This document shows positions 42,367 through 53,490 of a stretch of DNA of 64,000 bases, in pieces (positions within the stretch are counted from its first letter, which is position 1; the number at the start of each line of letters is the position of its first letter). Location of the stretch: contig CAWCNV010000010.1 of the NCBI GenBank assembly GCA_963797015.1, positions 1 to 64,000 on the forward strand. The letters run 5' to 3'. Below the pieces are notes generated by a model that searched no databases, was not told the DNA's origin, and was given only the letters and a program-made list of their open reading frames with translations. The position numbers and the translations under genes were made by a program. Source of the DNA: JBBPZA01 sp963797015 (lineage in GTDB: Bacteria; Actinomycetota; Thermoleophilia; Solirubrobacterales; Solirubrobacteraceae).

Positions 42367-43842
42367 CTACACGTTCATGGCCACGTACTTGACCTCGAGG
42401 TACTCCTCGATGCCCTCGTGGCCGCCCTCGCGCCCGAAGCCCGACTGCTTGACGCCCCCGAACGGGGCCGCGGCGTTGGAGACCATCCCCTGGTTGAGGC
42501 CGACCATGCCGGTCTCGAGGCCCTCGCAGACCCGAAAGGCGCGATTGAGATCGGTTGTATAGACGTACGCGACGAGGCCGTACTCGGTGTCGTTGGCCGC
42601 CGCGATCGCCTGCTGCTCGTCATCGAACGAGGCCACCGGCGCGACCGGGCCGAAGATCTCCTCCTTGAGCAGCCGCGCCTCGCCGGGCACGTCGGCGAGC
42701 ACCGTGGGCTCGAAGAAGTACCCGCGGCCGTCGCGCTCCTGCCCGCCCACGACGGCACGGGCGCCCTTGGCGACCGCGTCGCGGACGAGCTCCGAGACCT
42801 TCGTGCGCTGATCGTCGTCGATCAGCGGCCCCACCTTGACGTCCTCCTCGGTGCCGCGGCCCACCTTCATCGCGCCGATCCGCTGGGCCAGCTTCTCGGT
42901 GAACTCGCCGGCCACGGCGCCGGCCACGTGGAAGCGGTTGGCGGCCGTGCACGCCTCGCCGACGTTGCGCATCTTGGCCAGCACCGCGCCCTCGACCGCG
43001 GCGTCGACGTCGGCGTCGTCGAAGACGAGGAAGGGCGCGTTGCCGCCGAGCTCCATCGACAGCCGCAGGAGCTGTGAGGACGCCTGCGCCATGAGCTTGC
43101 GGCCGATCTCGGTCGAGCCCGTGAACGAGAGCTTGCGCGCGCGCGGGTCCTCGATCAGCGGGCCCATCACCGACCCGCTCGAGGACGTCGTGATCACGTT
43201 CAGCACCCCCGGCGGCAGCCCGGCCTCCTCGAGGATGCGCGCGAGTGCAAGCATCGAGAGCGGCGTCTGCGACGCGGGCTTGACCACCATCGTGCAGCCG
43301 GCCGCCAGGGCCGGGCCGATCTTGCGCGTGCCCATGGCCATCGGGAAGTTCCAGGGCGTGATCAACAGGCTCGGGCCGACCGGCTGCTTGAGCGTCAGCA
43401 CGCGCCCCTTGCCGGTCTGGTTGACCACGTAGCGGCCCTCGATCCGCACCGCCTCCTCGGCGAACCAGCGGAAGAACTCCGAGGCATAGGCGATCTCGGC
43501 CTTGGACTCGGCCACCGGCTTGCCCATCTCGAGCGTCATCAGCAACGCGAGCTCGTCGCTGCGCGCGGTCAGCGCCTCGAACGCGCGGCGCAGGATCTCG
43601 CCGCGCTCGCGCGGCGGATGGTCGGCCCACTCACCCTGCGCCCGCGCCGCGGCGTCCAGCGCATCGAGCCCGTCCTCGGGCCGCGCGTCGGCCACCTCGC
43701 ACAGCGACTCACCGGTCGAGGGGTCCTCGACCGGCAGCGTGCCCCCCTCGCGCGCATCGCGCCACTCGCCGCCCACGTGGAGCTGCTTGGGCACCTCGTC
43801 GAGGACGCGCTGCTCGTCGGAACGGGTGATCGTGCCGCTCAT
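42367..43842 (-). CDS. NAD(P)-dependent aldehyde dehydrogenase (succinate-semialdehyde type)
   Basis: A 491-residue protein from ATG 43840-43842, overlapping the stop of the gene before it as ATGA. All catalytic parts are present: TPWNFPMAMGTRKIGPALAA (oxyanion Asn), KLSFTGSTEIGRKLM, SMELGGNAPFLVFDDADVD (Glu about 264) and NVGEACTAANRF (Cys about 297). The pattern GEACTAANRF and PFGGVKQSGFGREGG resembles GabD-type succinate-semialdehyde dehydrogenases. Partnership with a TPP-dependent enzyme suggests the two work on a common 2-oxo acid or aldehyde. Substrate is provisional. Confidence 0.88.
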   Translation of the reverse strand: MSGTITRSDEQRVLDEVPKQLHVGGEWRDAREGGTLPVEDPSTGESLCEVADARPEDGLDALDAAARAQGEWADHPPRERGEILRRAFEALTARSDELALLMTLEMGKPVAESKAEIAYASEFFRWFAEEAVRIEGRYVVNQTGKGRVLTLKQPVGPSLLITPWNFPMAMGTRKIGPALAAGCTMVVKPASQTPLSMLALARILEEAGLPPGVLNVITTSSSGSVMGPLIEDPRARKLSFTGSTEIGRKLMAQASSQLLRLSMELGGNAPFLVFDDADVDAAVEGAVLAKMRNVGEACTAANRFHVAGAVAGEFTEKLAQRIGAMKVGRGTEEDVKVGPLIDDDQRTKVSELVRDAVAKGARAVVGGQERDGRGYFFEPTVLADVPGEARLLKEEIFGPVAPVASFDDEQQAIAAANDTEYGLVAYVYTTDLNRAFRVCEGLETGMVGLNQGMVSNAAAPFGGVKQSGFGREGGHEGIEEYLEVKYVAMNV

Positions 43843-45488
43843 GTCGTGACCGTCTCCGTACCCAGCTCCTCCGAGATCGCCACGTCGATCGAGTAGTCGA
43901 TCGGCAGCACGATCACCGACGGGAGGTCCAGCTCGAGCGCGTGCCGCAGGTGGCGCGGGAAGTCCTCGACCGACTCGCAGCGCCAGGCCGGCAGGCCGAA
44001 GCTCTCGGCCAGGCGCACGAAATCGGGGTTGTCGAAGTCGGTCCCGAAGTGGCGGCCGAAGCGCTTGTCCTGCTTCCACACGATCGACCCGTACTGGCCG
44101 TTCTCCCACACCACGTTGACGAACGGCGTGCCCAGCCGGCGCGCGGTCTCGAGCTCCTGGAAGTTCATGAGGAAGCCGCCGTCGCCGTTGACCGTCACCA
44201 CCTTGCGTTCGGGGTGCACGAGCTTGGCCGCGATCGCGGTCGGGACCGCGAAGCCCATGCCCGCGAGGCCGTTGGCGATCATCACCGTGTTGGGTTCGTG
44301 GGCCGGGAACATGCGCGCGATCCACAGCTTGTGCAGGCCGACGTCGGAGATGAGGATGTCCTCGCGCCCCAGCGCGGCGCGGATCTCCCACAGCGCGCGC
44401 GGCGGCTGCATGGGGAAGGCGTCGTCCTCGCGCGCCTGCTCGAAGCGGCTCAGCACGAGGTCGCGTAGGCGGTGCGAGCCGCCGCTGTGGGGGACGTGGC
44501 GGCACTCCTCGCCCAGGCGGCTGAGCACGTAGTAGGGATCGCCCACCAGCTCGACCTCGGGCTGGAAGAACTCGTCGATCTCGGCGGCGACGGTGTCGAC
44601 GACGATGATCTTCTTGTCGGCGCGCGGGTTCCAGTGCTCGGGCGCGTGCTCCACGAGGTCGTAGCCGATCGCGAGCACCACGTCGGCGTCCTCGAAGCCG
44701 GCCAGCGCGTAGTCGCGCGATTGGAGCCCAACCGTCCCCAGCGCGTGCGGGTCGCGGTAGTCGAGCAGGCCCTTGGCCATGAACGTCTCCGCCACCGGGA
44801 TCCCCGTCGCGCGGCTGAACTCGCGCAGCGCCGGCGCGGCGCCGCGGCGCACCACGCCGTTGCCGGCCAGCGCGACCGGGTTGAGCGCCGAGCGGATCAC
44901 GTCGGCGGCCCGCAGCAGCTCGCGCGCTCCCGGCTCCGGGATCACCGGCCGCCGGCGCGGCAGCGGCCGAACGTCCTCGGGAAGCATGCGCCCCATGACG
45001 TCCTCGGGAAGCTCGATGTGGGTGGCGCCCGGCTTCTCGGACTCGGCCACCTTGAACGCCTTGCGGACGACCTCGGGGATGATCTCGGGCGCCGAAAGGC
45101 GCGCGTTCCACTTGGTGATCGGCGCCATGATCGCCACCACGTCGATGTACTGGTGGGACTCCTTGTGCATCCGCTCGAGGTCGCCCTGACCGGTCAGCGC
45201 GACCAGCGGCGCGCGGTCGAGGAAGGCGTCGGCGACCGCCGTGACGAGGTTCGTCGCGCCCGGTCCCAGCGTCCCGAGGCACACGCCGGCGCGGCCCGTG
45301 AGCCGGCCGTACATGTCGGCCATGTAGGCGCCGCCCTGCTCGTGGCGCACGGGGATGAAGCTCACCGACGAGTCGGCCAGCGCCTCGTTTAGGTCGAGCG
45401 TCTCCTCGCCGGGGATGCCGAAGACGCACTTGACCCCCTCCGCCTCCAGGCATTCGACGAAGACGTCGGCGGCCCTGCGCTCGCTCAT
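43839..45488 (-). CDS. Acetolactate-synthase-like TPP-dependent enzyme
   Basis: A 549-residue protein from ATG 45486-45488 (MSERRAADVFVECLEAEGVK). Three domains: the pyrimidine part has the glutamate in FIPVRHEQGGAYMADMYGRL, the middle part has the dinucleotide fold (ADVVLAIGYDLVEHAPEHWN), and the pyrophosphate part has VTVNGDGGFLMNFQELETA with PFVNVVWEN, the TPP/Mg motif. It is of the IlvB/AlsS group. The regulatory small subunit and other branched-chain genes are not next to it, so catabolic acetolactate synthase, or a different carboligase or decarboxylase, is possible. It is translated together with the aldehyde dehydrogenase. Confidence 0.85.
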   Translation of the reverse strand: MSERRAADVFVECLEAEGVKCVFGIPGEETLDLNEALADSSVSFIPVRHEQGGAYMADMYGRLTGRAGVCLGTLGPGATNLVTAVADAFLDRAPLVALTGQGDLERMHKESHQYIDVVAIMAPITKWNARLSAPEIIPEVVRKAFKVAESEKPGATHIELPEDVMGRMLPEDVRPLPRRRPVIPEPGARELLRAADVIRSALNPVALAGNGVVRRGAAPALREFSRATGIPVAETFMAKGLLDYRDPHALGTVGLQSRDYALAGFEDADVVLAIGYDLVEHAPEHWNPRADKKIIVVDTVAAEIDEFFQPEVELVGDPYYVLSRLGEECRHVPHSGGSHRLRDLVLSRFEQAREDDAFPMQPPRALWEIRAALGREDILISDVGLHKLWIARMFPAHEPNTVMIANGLAGMGFAVPTAIAAKLVHPERKVVTVNGDGGFLMNFQELETARRLGTPFVNVVWENGQYGSIVWKQDKRFGRHFGTDFDNPDFVRLAESFGLPAWRCESVEDFPRHLRHALELDLPSVIVLPIDYSIDVAISEELGTETVTT

Positions 45489-45572
45489 CGTCCCGGCGAC
45501 GCTAGCAGCGCGGACGTCGCGGGCACAGCCCGGCACGGGGCCGGCGCAGGAGCAGTCCGGCGAAGGCGGCCG

Positions 45573-46656
45573 CTACCGGCGCCCGTTGTAGGCCCGGACC
45601 GCCCAGTAGGCCGGCTTGGGCTGGAAGTTCGAGCGCAGGAGGCCGAGGTTCTCCTCCCAATCCCACGAGGAGACGCTGCCGTCCGTGGTCCAGTCGCGGA
45701 ACTGGTAGATGAACGCCGCCTTGACCCAGCGGCGCTTGTCGAAGCGCTGCTTGGCGCGGACCAGGAAGGGGCCCTGGAACTGCTCCCAGACGCCGCCGGC
45801 GGCGTCGCACGCCGGGATGTCGGGTCGGCAGGTCGAGAAGCCGTACTCCGTGACCCACACGCCCTTGCGAGCGTCGCCCCGCGATTTCATGATCCGGCGT
45901 ACCTCGTCGAGCATGCAGAAGCTCCATGTGACCGGCCTGCCGCCCGGGCCCTTCTGGCACTGGTAGGGGTCGCCGTGCGGGTAGACGTGGATGCCCAGGG
46001 CGTCGAAGTAGCGCCGGGCGCCGGCCTTGTAGAGGCCTTTGAGGTAGGCGTAGGAGTTCTGCGGGCTCAGCCCGCCGAGCACCACGCGCAGCTTGCGGCC
46101 CGCCTTCTTGACTCCCCTTGTAGGCGTACTTGAGCAGCCGCGTGTAGCCCTTGGGGCTCGCCGCCGGGCGCCAGAAGCGGTCCAGGTTGGGCTCGTTCCA
46201 GATCTCGTAGGTCGTGACCCCGAGCTTCTTGTAGTGGCGGGCCAGGAAGCGCACGAAGCGCCCGTAGGTCCTGGGGTCGCGCGGGGGATAGAGCGTGCTG
46301 TCGCCGTTGCGCGCCCACTGCGGCGTGCCCATCGGGGTCATGATCACCTGCATGCCGGCGGACCGCGCCTTGCGGACCGCGTAGTCGATGATGTTGAGCT
46401 GGCCCTCGTTGTGGCGCCCGGGGCCCTCCCACTCGACGGAGTTCCACGGCACGGTCATGCGGACGGCGCGGATCCGCGCGTCGCGCAGCCACGCGACGGT
46501 CCGATCGACCTCGGGGCGCGACAGGCCCCAGGTGAGGTCGACGACGGCGCCGGTCGTAGCGGCATGGGCACCGCCCGGACGTGCGGCGAACACGCCCAGG
46601 ACGGCGAGCATGAGTAGCAGCCCGGCGCCCCATCGCCGGGCACTGCGTGCTCGCAT
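45573..46656 (-). pseudogene. Secreted glycoside hydrolase, clan GH-A, frameshifted
   Basis: It starts at ATG 46654-46656 (or GTG three codons before) with a signal peptide (WGAGLLLMLAVLGVFAARPG). The TIM barrel has VRMTVPWNSVEWEGPG, YEIWNEPNLDRFW (acid/base Glu) and, in the next frame, VWVTEYGFSTCRPDIPAC (nucleophile Glu), as in GH5/GH39-type enzymes. The frame breaks near 46108: YAYKG ends one frame and VKKAGRKLRVVLGGLSPQNS goes on in another. One extra G in a GGGG run explains it; about 360 residues in total. Ends at RAYNGRR, with TAG at 45573. Polysaccharide hydrolysis outside the cell is likely; the glycan is unknown. Confidence 0.75.
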
Positions 46657-46698
46657 CGGCGGCACCCTAGCAGCGGGCCCGGGCAGGAAGTGGCAGCT

Positions 46699-48723
<2,025 letters not shown>

Positions 48724-48805
48724 CACTCATGGATCGTAGGGGCCTAAGTAAGCCTCTCATGAGGATGCATCAACCGCCGCCGAGGCGGGCGAGCGAGGCG
48801 ATGCG

Positions 48806-49258
48806 TCAACCGGTATAGACGCGGGAAAGGGATTCGGCAACACACACGGGCTTGTCGCCGCCCTCGCGCTCGAACGTCAGCTCGGTCGTGATCTGCGCGC
48901 CGCCGGCGACGTCGTCGACGCTCGCGAGCTTGAGGCGCATGCGCACGCGATCGCCCACCGGCAGCGGCGCGGGGAAGCGCACCTTGTTGAACCCGTAGTT
49001 CATCCCGAAGGCGAAGCCGTCGGCCTCGAACAGGTCGTAGCTGAACTTCGGCGCGAGCGAGAGCGTGTAGTGACCGTGGGCGATCGTGCCGCCGAACGGC
49101 GTCTGCTTCGCTCGCTCGGGGTCGACGTGGATCCACTGGTCATCGCCGGTCACCTCGGCGAAGCGGTCGATCTCGTCCTGCGTGACCTCGTGCCAGTCGG
49201 AGGTCGCCTCCTGGCCGACGGCCGCCTTGAGCTCGTCGAGGCCGTGCACCTTGATCAT
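48806..49258 (-). CDS. MaoC-like (R)-specific hydratase
   Basis: A 150-residue protein. ATG 49256-49258 is chosen because AGGAG lies seven bases before it; another ATG eight codons up lacks a site. The hot-dog fold shows VTQDEIDRFAEVTGDDQWIH with Asp and His as catalytic residues, and PFGGTIAHGHYTLSLAPKF. The length and motif match NodN/MaoC-type enoyl-CoA hydratases, which add water to enoyl-CoA in lipid breakdown. It is divergent from the exonuclease gene with 46 bases between starts. Confidence 0.85.
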   Translation of the reverse strand: MIKVHGLDELKAAVGQEATSDWHEVTQDEIDRFAEVTGDDQWIHVDPERAKQTPFGGTIAHGHYTLSLAPKFSYDLFEADGFAFGMNYGFNKVRFPAPLPVGDRVRMRLKLASVDDVAGGAQITTELTFEREGGDKPVCVAESLSRVYTG

Positions 49259-49304
49259 CGGATGGCTCCTGGGTCGCATTCCGCGCTGAGCCTATCCTGG
49301 CGCG

Positions 49305-50159
49305 ATGCGCCCGCTGCTCGCCGTCGACGCCCCCTCGTTGCTCTTCCGCGCCTGGTTCGCGCTGCCCGACTCGATCCGCGACGGCGAGGGGCACCCGGTC
49401 AACGCGCTGCTCGGCACCGCGAACCTGATCCTGTTCGAGGTCGTGCGCCACCGGCCCCGCGCCGTCGTGCTTTGCCTGGGCGCCGAGGCGGCCGAGTACC
49501 GCAAGGAGCTCTATCCGCCCTATCACGGCGATCGCGAGGACCCGCCCGACGGGCTCGCACAGCAGTTCGCGACCGCCCCGGGCTTCTTCGGCGCCTTCGG
49601 CTGGTCGACCGAGTACGACGAGCGCCTCGAGCCCGACGATCTGCTGGGTTCGCTCGCCGCCGTCGAGGAGGAGCACGGCGGGCGGGCGCTGCTGCTCACC
49701 GGCGACCGCGACATGTACCAGTGCGCGAGCGAGCTGACCACGGTGCTCTACATCAAGACCGGAGGCAACCGGGGCGCCGAGGAGGTGGGGCCCGAGGAGG
49801 TCCAGCGCCGCTACGGGATCCCGCCCGAGCTCGTGCCCGACTTCATCGCGCTGCGTGGTGACCCCTCCGACGGGCTGCCGGGAGCCAAGGGGATCGGCGA
49901 GAAGGGCGCGGCCGACCTGTTGCGCCGCCACGGCTCGCTCGAGGGCGCGCTCGAGGCGTGGTCGGGTGAGACGCCACGCGTGCGCGCTGCGCTGCACGGG
50001 CAGGCCGACGAGCTGCGCGCCTTCAAGGACATCGCCACGCTGCGGCGGGTGGAGCTGGAGCGACCGGCAGACTCGCCCCTCGACGTGCCTGCGGCCGCCG
50101 CCGCCGCGCGCGAGCTGGGCATGAACCAGCTCGCCAAGCGCATCGAGGAGCTCAGCTGA
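49305..50159 (+). CDS. 5'-3' exonuclease (DNA polymerase I N-domain type)
   Basis: A 284-residue protein from ATG 49305, comparable to the first domain of DNA polymerase I but not joined to a polymerase. LLAVDAPSLLFRAWFAL, RLEPDDLLGSLAAVEEEHGG, LLTGDRDMYQCASE and ALRGDPSDGLPGAKGIGEKG carry the acidic metal-site residues and the helix-hairpin-helix that tracks DNA. It removes 5' flaps or RNA primers. The 3' end overlaps the opposing SnoaL-like gene by eight bases. Confidence 0.88.
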   Translation: MRPLLAVDAPSLLFRAWFALPDSIRDGEGHPVNALLGTANLILFEVVRHRPRAVVLCLGAEAAEYRKELYPPYHGDREDPPDGLAQQFATAPGFFGAFGWSTEYDERLEPDDLLGSLAAVEEEHGGRALLLTGDRDMYQCASELTTVLYIKTGGNRGAEEVGPEEVQRRYGIPPELVPDFIALRGDPSDGLPGAKGIGEKGAADLLRRHGSLEGALEAWSGETPRVRAALHGQADELRAFKDIATLRRVELERPADSPLDVPAAAAAARELGMNQLAKRIEELS

Positions 50160-50520
50160 ACAGGTCCTCGCGGCGCGGGCCCGAGGCCGTGAAGACGATC
50201 TCGTCGCCGCGGAAGCGATGGCGCCAGTACATCTGGGTGTCCTCCAGCGCCCCGGAGCGCCTGACCCGCACGCGGCCGGTCACGAGCACCTCATCGTCGT
50301 CGATCGCCTCGACCGCGAGCAGGGTCGCGTCGACGAGCTCGTCGCGCAGCTCCATGCCCTCCAGGTAGCGCCGGTACTCGTCAGTGGTCCGGAAGGTCTG
50401 GCCCTCGGCCGTGTAGGGGCGCCATTCGGCGTCGGGCGCCGCGAAGTCGAGGATCGCCTCCAGCCCGGCCTGCTGGTAGGCGTCCCACATCCTGCCGACG
50501 ATCTCGACCCGGCGCGGCAT
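50152..50520 (-). CDS. SnoaL/NTF2-like protein
   Basis: A 122-residue protein from ATG 50518-50520. VEIVGRMWDAYQQAGLEAIL, FAAPDAEWRPYTAEGQTFRT and EYRRYLEGMELRDELVDAT fit the cone-shaped NTF2-like fold, often a small-molecule-binding or isomerase-like pocket. Residues at the pocket rim (Trp, Tyr, His in YWRHRF) do not reveal a substrate. It overlaps the exonuclease gene tail to tail. It stands alone in orientation before ychF. Confidence 0.75.
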   Translation of the reverse strand: MPRRVEIVGRMWDAYQQAGLEAILDFAAPDAEWRPYTAEGQTFRTTDEYRRYLEGMELRDELVDATLLAVEAIDDDEVLVTGRVRVRRSGALEDTQMYWRHRFRGDEIVFTASGPRREDLFS

Positions 50521-50592
50521 CTCGGGCCAGTATCTCCGACGGGGTCAGGGTCCGCCTCGAAACAGGCGGCGGAACCGTTTTGAGACGGGCGC

Positions 50593-51672
50593 CTAGGGCG
50601 TGAACCTGATCGTGATCACGTCGCCGTCGTGCATGGCGTAGTCGCGGCCCTCGAGCCGCAGGGTTCCCCGCTCGCGGGCCGCCGCGTAGCCGCCCGCGTC
50701 CACCAGCTCGTCCCACGGGATCACCTCGGCGCGCACGAAGCCGCGCTGCATGTCGGTGTGGACCTCGCCGGCGGCGTGCCAGGCGGTGAGCCCGCGCGCC
50801 AGGTGCCAGGAGTGCGCCGGGTTGCCGTCGCCCGCGGTGAAGAAGGCGATCTGGTCGAGCAGCGCGAAGGCCTCGCGTACCACCCGCTCGAGGCTCGGCT
50901 CGGCGATGCCGAGCTCGGAGCGCATGGCGCCGGCCTCCTCGTCGTCGAGCTCGCCCAGCTCGCTCTCGATGCGCGCCGAGACCGCGACCGCCCGCGCCCC
51001 GCGCGCGGCGGCGTGAGCGGCGAGCGCCGCGGGAACGTCGTTCGATCCCTCGTCGACGTTGGCCACGATCAGGACCGGCTTGGCGGTCAGCGGCTGGAGC
51101 AGCGCGAGCGCGTCGGCAGCGGCGTCGGGCACCGGCACCGAGGCGACCGGGCGCCCGGACTGCAGCGCGGCGACGACCTCGCGCAGCCACGCCTCCTCGA
51201 CCCGCGCCCGCTTGTCGCCGGACCGCGCCTGGCGTTCGACCCGGTCGAGCCGGCGCTCGGCCTGCTCGAGGTCGGCGTAGAGAAGCTCCGTCTCGACCGT
51301 CTCGACGTCACGCAGCGGATCGACGGCGCCTTCGGGATGCACGACACCGGAATCGTCGTGGGCGCGGACGACGTGGAGGATCGCGTCGACCTCGCGGATG
51401 TTGGCCAGGAAGCGGTTGCCCAGGCCTTCGCCTTCGTGCGCGCCGCGGACCAGCCCGGCGATGTCGTGGACGGCGATCGTGTCGTAGATCACCTCGGAGG
51501 CTCCGACGGTCTCCGCGACCGCGTCGAGACGGTCGTCGGCCACCGGGACGATCGCGACGTTCGGGTCGATCGTCGTGAACGGGTAGTTGGCCGCCTGCGC
51601 GCCTGCCCGGGTGAGCGCGTTGAACAGCGACGACTTGCCCGCGTTGGGCAGCCCGACGATCCCGACCTTCAT
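50593..51672 (-). CDS. ychF: Redox-regulated ATPase YchF (OLA1/Obg family)
   Basis: A 359-residue protein from ATG 51670-51672. The P-loop is VGIVGLPNAGKSSLFNALT (3-21), switch 2 is VHDIAGLVRGAHEGEGLGN, and the base-specificity region reads VLIVANVDEGSND, the NVDE form of YchF, which prefers ATP to GTP. The C-terminal TGS domain (from about 275) ends VITIRFTP. It takes part in ribosome and oxidative-stress functions. Present in nearly all bacteria; a stable core gene. Downstream genes lie on the same strand. Confidence 0.95.
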   Translation of the reverse strand: MKVGIVGLPNAGKSSLFNALTRAGAQAANYPFTTIDPNVAIVPVADDRLDAVAETVGASEVIYDTIAVHDIAGLVRGAHEGEGLGNRFLANIREVDAILHVVRAHDDSGVVHPEGAVDPLRDVETVETELLYADLEQAERRLDRVERQARSGDKRARVEEAWLREVVAALQSGRPVASVPVPDAAADALALLQPLTAKPVLIVANVDEGSNDVPAALAAHAAARGARAVAVSARIESELGELDDEEAGAMRSELGIAEPSLERVVREAFALLDQIAFFTAGDGNPAHSWHLARGLTAWHAAGEVHTDMQRGFVRAEVIPWDELVDAGGYAAARERGTLRLEGRDYAMHDGDVITIRFTP

Positions 51673-51696
51673 CGTCCGTGCGCGCTCAGCTCAGGC

Positions 51697-51906
51697 TCAG
51701 AAGCCGACGCGGTGCTCGTCGCGCTCGGTGCGCAGGTAGACGACCTTGCCGAGGTCCAGCCGCACCGTGCCGTCGTCGACCTCGAGGTCGTGCCAGCCGC
51801 CGGCGGCGAGCGCGGCGGTCAGGCGGTCCAGCGCCTCGGGCTTGACGCGCACGCCGAGCACCTGCCCGCCCTCGAAGCCGATCGTCGCGCGCTCCACCCC
51901 GGTCAT
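51697..51906 (-). CDS. Small conserved hypothetical protein, DUF3107-like
   Basis: A 69-residue protein from ATG 51904-51906. The text VKPEALDRLTAALAAGGWHD, LEVDDGTVRLDLGKVVYLRT and ERDEHRVGF aligns by eye with the actinobacterial DUF3107 pattern (a helix, LA.GG, a beta-hairpin and a final VGF), but the similarity is modest. Function unknown. It lies 24 bases upstream of ychF in the same direction, so probably in one transcript. Its start is 40 bases after the methylmalonyl-CoA epimerase stop. Confidence 0.6.
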   Translation of the reverse strand: MTGVERATIGFEGGQVLGVRVKPEALDRLTAALAAGGWHDLEVDDGTVRLDLGKVVYLRTERDEHRVGF

Positions 51907-51946
51907 CAGGGGGTCGCCTCCGGGTGCGGGAACGGGTCCGTCGCCA

Positions 51947-52360
51947 TCAGTGCGATCCCTCGGCCGGCTGCACGATCTCGGTGAGCACTCCGCCCGTCGC
52001 CGAGGGATGGACGAAGGCCACCAGCGAGTCGCGGATCCCGGGGCGCGCGACCTCGTCGATCATGCGCACCCCCTCGCGGTTGAGCTCGCCGAGCGTGCGG
52101 TTGATGTCCCCGACGCGGTAGGCCACGTGGTGCAGGCCGGCGCCGCGCTTGGCGATGAACTTGCCGACCGGCGTGTCGTCGCCGAGCGGCGCGAGCAGCT
52201 CGACGTGGCTCTCGCCGACATCCAGCAGCGCCGCCTCGACACCCTGTGCCTCGACCACCTCGCGATGGGAGAGCTCGAGGCCGAGCGTCTCGCCGTAGAG
52301 CGCGAGCCCGTCGTCCAGAGTGCGAACCGCGACGCCCACGTGATCGATCGCCTCGAACAT
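51947..52360 (-). CDS. mce: Methylmalonyl-CoA epimerase
   Basis: A 137-residue protein from ATG 52358-52360. Two VOC-fold halves are visible: IDHVGVAVRTLDDGLALYGE (His7 as metal ligand) and AGLHHVAYRVGDINRTLGEL, with VELLAPL and GGVLTEIVQP supplying the acidic ligands. It interconverts the R and S forms of methylmalonyl-CoA, in propionate and odd-chain fatty-acid metabolism. The mutase genes are not present. It is 35 bases after pncB on the same strand. Confidence 0.9.
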   Translation of the reverse strand: MFEAIDHVGVAVRTLDDGLALYGETLGLELSHREVVEAQGVEAALLDVGESHVELLAPLGDDTPVGKFIAKRGAGLHHVAYRVGDINRTLGELNREGVRMIDEVARPGIRDSLVAFVHPSATGGVLTEIVQPAEGSH

Positions 52361-52395
52361 TGCGGCCGCTGAGTGTATTGGCTCGCCGTCCCGGC

Positions 52396-53490
52396 TCACT
52401 CGACGCGCTCGAGGCGGTCGGATGGCACTCGGCGGCGGCCCACCTTCGCGACCGGGCGGCTGTCGACGTCGACGACGTCGGCGGTGAAGTCGTTCTGGCC
52501 GCGGATCAGCGAAGAGCCCACGCCGTAGGCATCGACGGGCACGCCGAGCTCCTCGAAGCGCCTGATGCGGTCGGCGTCGAAGCCGCCGGAGACGACGATC
52601 CGGACGTGGCGGTGGCCGGCCGCATCCAGCGCCTCGCGGACCTTCTCGACCAGGCGCGGGGCCACGCCGATCGGAGCGAAGTCGCCCATCTCGTCCCACA
52701 ACCCGCGGTCGACGAGCGTCTCGGAGGTGTCCAGGCGCACACCCCAGAGGTCGTCGCCGAGGGCGTCGGCCACCGCCAGCGCGGTCGCGATCGAGTCGTT
52801 GTCGAAGTCGACGAGCACGGTGATCGTCATGTCGCCCGCGTAACGCTTCGCGAACTTGCGCGCCGCCTCCACGGTGTCGCCGTCGTAGGCGGCGATCAGC
52901 CCATGCGGCACGGTTCCCATGCCGCGACCGCCCCACCACGACGCCTGCGCGTCGGTCGAGACGCCGATCGCGCCCGCGACGTGCGCCGCCCAGCCGTCGC
53001 CGGTCTGCACCAGCCAGTGGTCGTGGCGTGCGGGGAAGTAGAAGATCGACTTCCCGCGCGCCGCCTCGACGACCTCGTGGACGTTGCGCATGATCAGCGA
53101 GCGGCGAGCGAGGCACCCGAGGTACACGGTCTCCAGGTGGGCGAACAGGGAGTAGTCGCCCTCGATGGTGAGCACGGGCTCCCGCGGCACGATGACGTCG
53201 CCCTCGTAAAGCGCGCGCACCTCGAGCTCTTCCCAGCCGGGGCGCCAGCCTCCATCCTCAAGGCGCGTGCCCGAGCACAGCCGCAGCACGGCGATCGCCT
53301 CGTCGATCCCTCCCAGCAGCGAGTCGCGCTTCTGGAAGACCTGCATGAGCGTGCGGGCACGGTGGCCCTCGCTCTCCAGCAGCTCCTTCGTCAGGTTGAA
53401 GTAGGCGTCCGAGTAGTAGCCGTCGCGGATGCGCTCGACGGGCAGCCGGAACGTCTCGGGCGCCAGGCGCGTGCGCTGCGCGGTGGCCAT
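52396..53490 (-). CDS. pncB: Nicotinate phosphoribosyltransferase
   Basis: A 364-residue protein from ATG 53488-53490, overlapping the preceding stop as TGATG. The order of motifs GYYSDAYFNLTKELLESE, EVRALYEGDVIVPREPV, GRGMGTVPHGLIAAYDGDT (with the phosphorylated His in PHG) and VRIVVSGGFDADRIRRF is that of the NAPRTase family, which makes nicotinate mononucleotide from nicotinate and PRPP in the NAD salvage route. The gene is short compared with E. coli, as in many actinobacteria. Confidence 0.9.
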   Translation of the reverse strand: MATAQRTRLAPETFRLPVERIRDGYYSDAYFNLTKELLESEGHRARTLMQVFQKRDSLLGGIDEAIAVLRLCSGTRLEDGGWRPGWEELEVRALYEGDVIVPREPVLTIEGDYSLFAHLETVYLGCLARRSLIMRNVHEVVEAARGKSIFYFPARHDHWLVQTGDGWAAHVAGAIGVSTDAQASWWGGRGMGTVPHGLIAAYDGDTVEAARKFAKRYAGDMTITVLVDFDNDSIATALAVADALGDDLWGVRLDTSETLVDRGLWDEMGDFAPIGVAPRLVEKVREALDAAGHRHVRIVVSGGFDADRIRRFEELGVPVDAYGVGSSLIRGQNDFTADVVDVDSRPVAKVGRRRVPSDRLERVE

